The notes under the pieces: generated by a model | Seen by the model: only the letters and a program-made list of their open reading frames with translations | The model's database searches: none | Told to the model about the DNA's origin: nothing | Position numbers and translations under genes: made by a program | Assembly (NCBI GenBank): GCA_015485375.1 | Contig: WFTU01000132.1 | Span: 1-5,119, forward strand | Direction: 5' to 3' | Source: Paracoccaceae bacterium | Lineage (GTDB): Bacteria > Pseudomonadota > Alphaproteobacteria > Rhodobacterales > Rhodobacteraceae | DNA length: 5,119 nt | Part shown: piece after piece, positions 1-5,119 of the stretch | Position numbering within the stretch: position 1 is the stretch's first letter | Layout: every line of letters starts with the position of its first letter

Positions 1-3000
1 CAAGCGCATGCTGGACGACACTCGCAAGGACCAGGTGTTCGACTTCGACGAATTGGGCGTGGATCAACTGTTTGTGGATGAGGCGCACCTGTTCCGAAAA
101 CTGTCGTTTGCCACCAGAAACGGCACGATCAAAGGCATCGACCCCGCCGGATCGCAGATGGCGATGGATCTGTTCGTGAAGACCCGCGCCATCAACGACA
201 AAACGCCAGGGCGCGGCATCGTCTTTGCTTCGGGAACGCCGATCACCAACACGATGGCGGAAGCATATTCGATTTCGCGCTACTTGCAGCCGCAAGCGCT
301 CGCTGAGCGCGGCATTTCGGCCTTTGACGCATGGGCGGCAACATTCGGTCAAACCGACAATGCGTTGGAGCAAAACCCGGACGGCGGCTACAAGATGGTC
401 ACGCGCTTCTCAAAGTTCGTGAACACGCCAGAACTTTCGCTGATGATGCGCCAGGTCATGGACGTGGTTTCTGGCAACGACCTTGACCAGTATGTGACGC
501 GCCCGAAAATCAAAGGCGGGAAACGCAATCTGGTCGTCGTTGAGCCTTCCAGCGAGGTCAAGGAATACCAGCGCGCCCTTGCCGCCAGAATGCAGAATAT
601 CAAGAACCGAAAAGGACCGGTCAAAAAGGGCGACGACATTCTTTTGTCGGTAATCGGCGACGGTCGCCTGTCCGCGATCGACCCACGCCTCGTTGATCCC
701 AACGCCACCGGGAACGGCTCGAAACTGGAGCGCATGATCCAGAATATCTATCGGGTTTGGAAGGGAAGCGAAAACGATCCGGCAGATCGGTCCCCGCTTT
801 ACGGAACCAAGCCAGAAGGCGGCTACACCGACCAGCCCGTTGAATACGGGCCCACCACCCAGATCGTGTTCTCGACGCTTGGCGTGAAGCCCACACGGCA
901 CAACCCTTCTTTCTCGGTTCACAAGCACATTCGCGCCAGCCTGATCAAAATGGGCGTGCCGGCATCCGAAATCGTGCTGGCCGATGACCTGAAAACCCAT
1001 GCCATGAAGCAGCGGGCGTTCGCGGACATGAACGAGGGGAAAAAGCGCATCCTGATCGGATCGAAAAGCCTGTTCACCGGCGTCAATGCGCAGCGCCGCA
1101 TCGCTGCCGTCCATAACCTCGACCCGCTCTGGTATCCGGCCGACGACGAGCAGCGAAACGGTCGCGCGCTGCGCCAGGGCAACATGAACAAGGAAGTCGA
1201 AATTTTCGACTATTCGACCAAAGGCACATACGATTCGACCATGTGGCAGATGATGGGGCGCAAGGCGGCCTTCATCGAGTCGTTCTTCCGGGGCGACCCA
1301 AACATGCGAGAGATGGAAGATCTTGGCGAAGCCAGCCAATACGAACAGGCGAAAGCGCTCACCACGTCGGATCCGCGCGTCCTGCAACTTACGGAGATGA
1401 AAGCTGAGCGCGACAAGTTGCTTCGCCAAAAGAATGGCGTGCGGCGGCAGAAGTCCATGCTCCAAAGCAAAATCTCTCAACTCAAGCCATACGTTGACCG
1501 CCTCGCCGACGATCTGTCGGTATGGCAGGACGCCGCTGCAAAGGTCGAGGATACCGGCGGCGACAAGTTTTCGATGTTCGTGGGCGGCAAACCGTTCGAT
1601 ACTCGCAAGGAGGCCGGCGAAGCGCTGATCGACGCCGCCAACGACGCCCTGAACGGCGATTTCTCTGCGCGCGACAAAGTGATTGGAAAAATCTCCGGCT
1701 TCAACGTTCTGGTGACAGCCACAAAGGCAGATATGTCCACCGAGTTTTCCGTTGAGGCGTTCAAGGGAAGGAAGGTCGAAGCTGGTTGGAGCATTGATCC
1801 CGTCGCCGTCGCGCGGCGCATCGAGGGGGCGCTGCAAAACATTGCAAGGATGCCTGGGAAAATCGAAAGCGCAATCGAGCGCGACACGGCTTCCATTGAA
1901 GAAGCTACCGCCTCGCTCGCAAAAGTCGAGGATTTCAAGAAACAGGCTGAACTGGACAAGCTGACGCAGCAGATCGACGACCTTGAAGCGGAACTCGCGA
2001 AGGAGTCGGTGCCTGAGAATACCCCGCCTAGCCAGGATGGCCCGATCAAGAAATTCGGTTCGGACGAATCCGGCGCCATGCAGATCCCGCATGTTGATTT
2101 CGGGAAGTGGGTGAAAGACACGCGGGAATTTGCCTCAAGCCTCCTGACAGATGCGATGCAAGGCCGCGCCGGGCTTCTTTCGCTGGTGCCGGGCCGGGCT
2201 CTGTTTGTCGAGTTGGGTGGGAAACTCGGGGCAGCTCAACACTACATTCGCCTGAAAGAGGAAATGGACGCTCTGCGCAACGATTGGCAGGCTCGCACCG
2301 ACAAGGTGGCGCGCCGGTGGCTCGACCTGATGCGCAAAAAACCGGATCAGAACGAAAAGATGATGGACCTGATGCACCGGGCCACGCTGGCCGGCGTCGA
2401 TCCGTCCAAGCCCCTTGGAAAGGACGTGGCCAGGGTGAAGCAGGCCAACCTGGATGTTGAACAATTCCCTCCCGGAGATCCGCGGCGCGACATGGCGGAG
2501 AAGTTCCTTGCCGATGTGAGCGAGCAGGAGAAAGCGCACGCCGCCCTGTCAAAAGAGTTCGACGAATTGTCGGGTGAGTTTCAGAGAATTTTCCGGCGCG
2601 TGGCCCTCGAATACTCCAAGATCGCAGACCAGTTCGAGGCTGCGGTGATCGAGAACATCGAGAACGCCATGAAGATCGGCTTGAAAAAGGCCGAGCGGGC
2701 ATATCGCAAGGAAATGCAGAGGATCACCGACGAGGGCCTTGAGGGCGCCGAGCGCGACGACGCCATTGCCGCGGCGGAGCACAGGATCAACATGGCGCGC
2801 CAGCGCAACGGGTGGTCGAAAAAGGCGCGCCTGGCGCAGCTTCGGTCGCAGTTCGAAGAAAACCGCCTGAACGGCGTTTATTTCCCGTTGGCGCGGTTCG
2901 GAAATTACTTCGTGACCTTGCGCGACGCGACGTCTGGAAGGGTCGTGTCGTTTTCCCGGTTCGAGAAGAAACGCGACCAGGCGCGCTTCATTCGCACAAA

Positions 3001-4954
3001 AGAGCGTGATGACAGTGTGATCGTCTCGCACGGTGTGCTCGGAGATGGCGATGGCCTTCGCTCGGAGGTCGATCCCAGCTTCGTCGCGGACATTCAGGAG
3101 TTGCTCGGAGATTTCAATGCCGACCCCGCGCTGATGGACATGGTTTGGCAGAAGTGGCTTGAAACCCTGCCGGACCAGTCGATCAGGACAAGCCGAATCC
3201 ACCGCAAGGGGCGAGAGGGCTTTTCCAGGGACGCATACCGAGCCTTTGCCAACCATATGTTTCACGCATCGCACCAACTCGCACGCCTGAAATACGGACT
3301 GCAAATGGGTGAGGCGTTGAACGATGCGGAGGAAGAAGCCTCCAACAGCGACGATCCTGAGCGCTCGGGGCTGGTCGTGAGCGAAATGCGCAAACGCCAC
3401 GAGTTCACTATGAACCCAAAGGGTGGTGCCGCAGCAACGGCAATCACGTCTCTTGCCTTCGTCTGGTATCTTGGCGCTACACCGGCAGCCGCGATCGTAA
3501 ACCTCACGCAAACGACGATTCTCGGCATTCCGATCCTTTCTGCGCGTTTCAGGAAGGCGGGCGCGTCCGGGGTGGCGGCTGAACTCGGGCGCGCTGGTCG
3601 GGATTTTGCCACGGGAAAACTTGACGCGAAAAAGTCCAAGAACATCACCCATGAAGAAATCGCGGCAATCAACGAAGCGTATCGGCGTGGCACCATCGAC
3701 AAATCTCAGGCCCATGAGCTGGCATCCGTTGCCGAAAGCGGCGTTGAGTATTCCGGTGTGCGAGAAAAATGGATGCGCCGGATTTCGTTTCTTTTCCACC
3801 ATGCCGAGCGTGCAAACCGCGAGATCACATTCCTGGCGGCATTTCGGCTGGCGAAAAAAGACGGTGCCGGATTCGAAGATGCGGTCGGCATAGCCTCGAA
3901 CCTGACATGGAAGGTGCATTTCGACTATCAGAACACGTCCCGACCGCGTCTCCTTCAAAACGACACGGCCAAGGTGTTGCTGGTGTTTCGCCAGTTCACC
4001 ATCAACATGATCTGGCGCCTGTTCCGCGACGCGCATCAATCGTTGAAAGGTGCCACGAAAGATGAGCGCACCGAAGCAAGGCGTCAGCTGGTGGGAACCA
4101 CGCTGATGCTGCTGTCGCACGCAGGCATTCGCGGTGTGTGGGGCTATGGTCTGCTGACAATGCTGTTGGCGGCGTTCTTCCCCGGCGACGACGACGATGT
4201 TGACGCATGGCTGCAAGATGCCCTTCTCATGGAAGGAGACACGCCGGGCGTTGCCGCATGGAACTATGCGATGGGTATGGCTCTGAACGGCATTCCCGGC
4301 CAGGTGTTGGGCGTCAACCTTTCCGAACGCATCGGGATGCCGAACCTGTGGTTCCGAGGGTCGAACCGAGACCTTGAAGGGCAAGACCTCTATGATTTCT
4401 GGGTCGGCGAGTTCCTGGGCCCGGTCTATTCCATCGGGTCGAGCTTCTTCCGCGGCGCATCTTACCTGTCGAATGGTGATTGGTGGCGTGGCACCGAAGC
4501 CATGCTCCCGAAATTCATGCGCGACGTTTCAAAGTCCGTCCGCTACGGCGTCAACGGCGTTGAGACAAGAGGCGGAGACCCGATCCTGGAAAACGTGTCG
4601 CCATATCAGGCTCTTGTTCAGGCGATCGGATTCACGCCTGCCCCGATCGCCGAGCGATACAAGATCAACTCGCTGATGAAGAACCGGGAGTTGCGCATCG
4701 TGCGCAAGCGCAGCGCGCTGCAAAAACGGGTTGCCAAGTATATCATCGCCGGGAAGCCGATACCGCAGTCCGCACTGGAGAAGGTGCAGGCATTCAACGA
4801 GGAGTATCCAGAATACCCGATCACTCCGCAAACCGTGCGGCAGTCTGCCATGTCGCGGATCCGCGCCTCACAGCGAAACGAGTTCGGTATCCAAATCAAT
4901 CGGCGCCTGAACGACAGGATCCGCGGCGAGGCGCCGCCTCTCGTTTACAAGTGA
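1..4954 (+). CDS. Giant phage polyvalent protein: SNF2-like helicase (C-terminal part) fused to PLxRFG module, 5'-partial
   Basis: The frame is open at the left edge, so the true start is outside; residue numbers here count from the Met codon at 8, giving 1,648 residues to the TGA at 4952-4954. That Met is not a credible start because the DEAH box lies only 24 residues after it and the Walker A motif is missing. Visible order: helicase motifs at 24-391, charged coiled coils at about 455-665, a polar linker at 669-690, the PLARFG signature at 960-965, hydrophobic regions at 1139-1178 and 1362-1391, and a basic tail. Helicases joined to PLxRFG regions are known from phage and conjugative-element polyvalent proteins, proposed to be injected with DNA and to counter host defences; DarB of phage P1 is a related methyltransferase-helicase. 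The likely role is ATP-dependent DNA translocation tied to genome protection or delivery, which is inferred. No frameshift or internal stop interrupts it. The family call is fairly secure; the function of the C-terminal half is unknown. Confidence 0.85.
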   Translation, partial: KRMLDDTRKDQVFDFDELGVDQLFVDEAHLFRKLSFATRNGTIKGIDPAGSQMAMDLFVKTRAINDKTPGRGIVFASGTPITNTMAEAYSISRYLQPQALAERGISAFDAWAATFGQTDNALEQNPDGGYKMVTRFSKFVNTPELSLMMRQVMDVVSGNDLDQYVTRPKIKGGKRNLVVVEPSSEVKEYQRALAARMQNIKNRKGPVKKGDDILLSVIGDGRLSAIDPRLVDPNATGNGSKLERMIQNIYRVWKGSENDPADRSPLYGTKPEGGYTDQPVEYGPTTQIVFSTLGVKPTRHNPSFSVHKHIRASLIKMGVPASEIVLADDLKTHAMKQRAFADMNEGKKRILIGSKSLFTGVNAQRRIAAVHNLDPLWYPADDEQRNGRALRQGNMNKEVEIFDYSTKGTYDSTMWQMMGRKAAFIESFFRGDPNMREMEDLGEASQYEQAKALTTSDPRVLQLTEMKAERDKLLRQKNGVRRQKSMLQSKISQLKPYVDRLADDLSVWQDAAAKVEDTGGDKFSMFVGGKPFDTRKEAGEALIDAANDALNGDFSARDKVIGKISGFNVLVTATKADMSTEFSVEAFKGRKVEAGWSIDPVAVARRIEGALQNIARMPGKIESAIERDTASIEEATASLAKVEDFKKQAELDKLTQQIDDLEAELAKESVPENTPPSQDGPIKKFGSDESGAMQIPHVDFGKWVKDTREFASSLLTDAMQGRAGLLSLVPGRALFVELGGKLGAAQHYIRLKEEMDALRNDWQARTDKVARRWLDLMRKKPDQNEKMMDLMHRATLAGVDPSKPLGKDVARVKQANLDVEQFPPGDPRRDMAEKFLADVSEQEKAHAALSKEFDELSGEFQRIFRRVALEYSKIADQFEAAVIENIENAMKIGLKKAERAYRKEMQRITDEGLEGAERDDAIAAAEHRINMARQRNGWSKKARLAQLRSQFEENRLNGVYFPLARFGNYFVTLRDATSGRVVSFSRFEKKRDQARFIRTKERDDSVIVSHGVLGDGDGLRSEVDPSFVADIQELLGDFNADPALMDMVWQKWLETLPDQSIRTSRIHRKGREGFSRDAYRAFANHMFHASHQLARLKYGLQMGEALNDAEEEASNSDDPERSGLVVSEMRKRHEFTMNPKGGAAATAITSLAFVWYLGATPAAAIVNLTQTTILGIPILSARFRKAGASGVAAELGRAGRDFATGKLDAKKSKNITHEEIAAINEAYRRGTIDKSQAHELASVAESGVEYSGVREKWMRRISFLFHHAERANREITFLAAFRLAKKDGAGFEDAVGIASNLTWKVHFDYQNTSRPRLLQNDTAKVLLVFRQFTINMIWRLFRDAHQSLKGATKDERTEARRQLVGTTLMLLSHAGIRGVWGYGLLTMLLAAFFPGDDDDVDAWLQDALLMEGDTPGVAAWNYAMGMALNGIPGQVLGVNLSERIGMPNLWFRGSNRDLEGQDLYDFWVGEFLGPVYSIGSSFFRGASYLSNGDWWRGTEAMLPKFMRDVSKSVRYGVNGVETRGGDPILENVSPYQALVQAIGFTPAPIAERYKINSLMKNRELRIVRKRSALQKRVAKYIIAGKPIPQSALEKVQAFNEEYPEYPITPQTVRQSAMSRIRASQRNEFGIQINRRLNDRIRGEAPPLVYK
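8..1297 (+). other. Helicase domain region (motifs II to VI) within the giant protein
   Basis: Residues 1-430 carry superfamily 2, SNF2-like motifs in the right order. Motif II is LFVDEAH (D24-H27), which coordinates magnesium and the water for ATP hydrolysis. Motif III is SGTPITNT (75-82). A candidate motif IV strand is QIVFSTLG (285-292). Motif V is around LIGSKSLFTGVNAQ (349-361), and motif VI is QRNGRALRQGN (382-392), with R386 and R389 placed like the arginine fingers of the SNF2 QxxGRxxRxGQ motif. The spacing between motifs III and V fits two RecA-like lobes. Motifs I and Ia are off the left edge. The retained catalytic residues suggest an active ATPase rather than a decayed one. The short distance from DEAH to SGTP and the sequence VDEAHLFRKL resemble helicases fused to N6-adenine methyltransferases in phages and plasmids; whether such a domain is present upstream cannot be seen. 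Confidence 0.85.
1370..2002 (+). other. Charged coiled-coil segments after the helicase
   Basis: Residues 455-515 and 615-665 are rich in Lys, Arg, Glu, Asp, Leu and Gln with heptad-like spacing (for example TEMKAERDKLLRQK and KLTQQIDDLEAELAKE). They flank a more globular stretch at 516-600 that includes FSMFVGGKPFDTRKEAGEAL, a short pattern seen in the region following such phage helicases. The arrangement of two helices around a small domain suggests an antiparallel coiled-coil insertion or a dimerisation or docking arm. This was judged by eye from residue pattern only, not by a coiled-coil predictor. Confidence 0.55.
2012..2077 (+). other. Polar interdomain linker in the giant protein
   Basis: Residues 669-690 (starting PENTPPSQDGPIKKFG, then an acidic SDESGA) are rich in Pro, Gly, Ser, Asp and Glu and break the helical pattern on both sides. 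They divide the helicase and coiled-coil half from the PLxRFG half. The call is a flexible linker; cleavage here during virion maturation is only a possibility. Confidence 0.5.
2885..2902 (+). other. PLxRFG signature motif
   Basis: Residues 960-965 read PLARFG, in the context NGVYFPLARFGNYFV, an exact match to the PLxRFG signature that names a domain found in very large phage proteins. It follows a long basic and acidic helical region (about 840-950) and precedes a small beta-rich patch (967-985). The biochemical role of the motif is not known. It is the best single identifier of the C-terminal half. Confidence 0.85.
3422..3541 (+). other. Hydrophobic segments 1, possible membrane hairpin
   Basis: Residues 1139-1178 form two adjacent hydrophobic stretches (GAAATAITSLAFVWYLGA and AAAIVNLTQTTILGIPIL) separated by Thr-Pro, followed by the basic SARFRKAG. 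The length and composition allow a helical hairpin in a membrane. Hydrophobic regions are common in the C-terminal halves of PLxRFG proteins and would suit a protein that contacts the host inner membrane during DNA entry, but this is inference. Confidence 0.5.
4091..4180 (+). other. Hydrophobic segment 2 ending in an aspartate cluster
   Basis: Residues 1362-1391 (for example VGTTLMLLSHAGIRGVWGY, then GLLTMLLAAFF) are strongly hydrophobic with a central Arg, and run straight into PGDDDDVDAW (1392-1401). The upstream stretch 1260-1340 has FHHAERANRE, FDYQNTSRPRLLQ and VFRQFTINMIWRLFRD, patterns recalled from other PLxRFG proteins. The acidic cluster after the hydrophobic helix could bind metal or fix topology. 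Judged by eye. Confidence 0.5.
4565..4951 (+). other. Conserved-looking C-terminal tail of the PLxRFG protein
   Basis: Residues 1520-1648 contain GFTPAPIAERYKINS (1541-1555), a basic helix RIVRKRSALQKRVAKYI, and FNEEYPEYPITPQTV followed by RASQRNEFGIQINRRL. The order Gly-Phe-x-Pro, then a basic helix, then FNxxxPxxPIT, then a final Gly-Ile-x-Ile-Asn-Arg-Arg matches my recollection of how many large phage proteins of this class end. Function unknown; the high positive charge fits nucleic acid or membrane-surface contact. The gene ends ...PPLVYK with TGA. Confidence 0.5.
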
Positions 4955-4963
4955 TCGTGGCAC

Positions 4964-4994
4964 CCACCATCTAGCCAAAGGCGCCAACATCTAG
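4964..4994 (+). repeat. Two imperfect 11-base direct repeats, CCAMCATCTAG, 20 bases apart
   Basis: CCACCATCTAG (4964-4974) and CCAACATCTAG (4984-4994) match at 10 of 11 positions. They start exactly 20 bases apart, about two helical turns, so they face the same side of the DNA. They lie directly before the start of the downstream gene's leader and overlap the proposed promoter, so they could be a pair of operator half-sites or remnants of a duplication. Confidence 0.5.
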
Positions 4995-5000
4995 TATAGA
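4972..5000 (+). promoter_or_regulatory. Weak sigma70-like promoter candidate for the downstream gene
   Basis: A −35-like TAGCCA (4972-4977, 4 of 6 against TTGACA) and a −10-like TATAGA (4995-5000, 4 of 6 against TATAAT) are separated by 17 bases, in the only AT-rich patch of the intergenic region. Transcription would begin near 5007, just before the leader hairpin. Both hexamers are poor, and a phage-specific polymerase or read-through from upstream are alternatives. Confidence 0.25.
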
Positions 5001-5007
5001 TTTTGGC
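4974..5007 (+). other. Nested inverted repeats (GCCAAA/TTTGGC around ATCTA-GTA-TAGAT)
   Basis: GCCAAA (4974-4979) is complementary to TTTGGC (5002-5007), and inside it ATCTA (4989-4993) pairs with TAGAT (4997-5001) across GTA. The inner palindrome abuts the 3' arm of the outer one, so both stems could stack in RNA. In DNA the 13-base palindrome could be a protein site. The stems are short; a weak, non-canonical 3' end for the giant gene's message is possible but there is no run of T after the outer stem. Confidence 0.35.
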
Positions 5008-5015
5008 AACCGCGC

Positions 5016-5055
5016 ATAGGAAGTGCGCTCCCGTTCGTTCGGAGCAACTTCCTAT
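5016..5055 (+). promoter_or_regulatory. Leader hairpin enclosing the SD and start codon of the downstream gene
   Basis: ATAGGAAGT (5016-5024) is perfectly complementary to ACTTCCTAT (5047-5055). After a small internal loop (GC against A), GCTCC-G (5027-5033, with C32 bulged) pairs with CGGAGC (5040-5045), closing a TTCGTT loop. This gives about 15 pairs. The inner 3' arm contains the ribosome-binding GGAG and the outer 3' arm ends in the AT of the ATG, so the folded form would hide both initiation signals. No T-run follows, which argues against an intrinsic terminator. It probably controls translation or mRNA stability; that role is inferred. Confidence 0.6.
5041..5044 (+). promoter_or_regulatory. 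Shine-Dalgarno site for the downstream gene
   Basis: GGAG ends 9 bases before the ATG at 5054, a normal distance, and fixes that ATG as the start. It is unusual in lying within the inner stem of the leader hairpin. A second purine tract, AGGAAG (5018-5023), lies about 30 bases from the ATG, too far to act directly as a site. Confidence 0.7.
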
Positions 5056-5119
5056 GGCAAACATCCCCCAATTCTCGATCAAACCGACCGGCACATTCCA
5101 GGTCGTCAAGAATGGCGCA
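5054..5119 (+). CDS. Start of an unidentified protein gene, 3'-partial
   Basis: An ATG preceded by GGAG opens a frame that runs to the right edge, encoding 22 residues that begin MANIPQFSIKPTGTFQVVKN. There is no signal peptide or hydrophobic N-terminus, and too little is visible to assign a family. It follows the giant gene on the same strand after 99 bases with its own structured leader, so it is probably expressed separately or at a tuned level rather than as a tight translational couple. Given the neighbour, a phage virion or accessory protein is plausible but unsupported by the residues seen. Confidence 0.65.
   Translation, partial: MANIPQFSIKPTGTFQVVKNGA

Noticed and set aside
8..10. 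ATG at 8 as the true start of the giant gene
   Set aside because: The reading frame is open to the left edge, only 7 bases precede the ATG, and the helicase would lack motifs I and Ia.
410..2092. Antisense open frame of 560 codons
   Set aside because: It is codon-for-codon opposite the giant gene. In that register antisense stops arise only from sense TTA, CTA and TCA codons, which are rare here. The protein has no recognisable domain, and the sense strand carries clear helicase motifs.
2107..2460. Forward out-of-frame open frame of 117 codons, and similar short overlapping frames
   Set aside because: Composition is Arg, Gly and Pro-rich as expected for a shifted frame of GC-rich coding DNA, with no convincing ribosome-binding site or motif.
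2549..4384. Antisense open frame of 611 codons
   Set aside because: It lies in the same antisense register as the 560-codon frame and has the same cause. Its product is rich in His, Arg and Cys with no family resemblance.
5016..5055. Intrinsic terminator for the giant gene
   Set aside because: No T-tract follows the stem and the 3' arm runs into the next start codon, so termination here would abolish the downstream message when transcribed from upstream.

Overview
The window is almost filled by one giant forward gene that enters from the left edge already open and ends at 4954. The 1,650 or so codons visible here are the C-terminal part of a phage-type polyvalent protein. Its early part is the second half of an SNF2-like (superfamily 2) helicase/ATPase, with a DEAH box, an SGTPITNT motif III and a QRNGRALRQGN motif VI. 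This is followed by long charged coiled-coil stretches and a Pro/Asp/Gly linker. The rest is a module carrying the PLxRFG signature (PLARFG), two hydrophobic, membrane-segment-like regions and a conserved-looking C-terminal tail. The Walker A half of the helicase, and anything fused before it (often a DNA methyltransferase in DarB-like proteins), lies left of the window.

The gene is followed by a 99-base intergenic region (4955-5053). It is less GC-rich than its surroundings and dense in structure: a spaced direct repeat, a small palindrome overlapping a weak sigma70-like promoter, and a strong hairpin. The hairpin folds the Shine-Dalgarno sequence and the first bases of the start codon of the next gene into double strand. 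That gene starts at 5054 and only its first 22 codons are visible. It is not recognisable.

The most likely source is a phage or prophage of a GC-rich proteobacterium, probably an alphaproteobacterium. The base composition is GC-rich, and Leu TTA/CTA and Ser TCA codons are so rare that two antisense shadow frames of 560 and 611 codons stay open. By manual count GANTC, the target of the alphaproteobacterial methylase CcrM, is rarer than chance while GATC is more frequent than chance. The host assignment is inference. No tRNA, rRNA, CRISPR array or insertion sequence was seen. Large proteins of this architecture are thought, from comparative genomics, to be packaged in the virion and delivered with the DNA, where helicase and modification activities could protect the incoming genome. 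Nothing in the window proves that for this protein.
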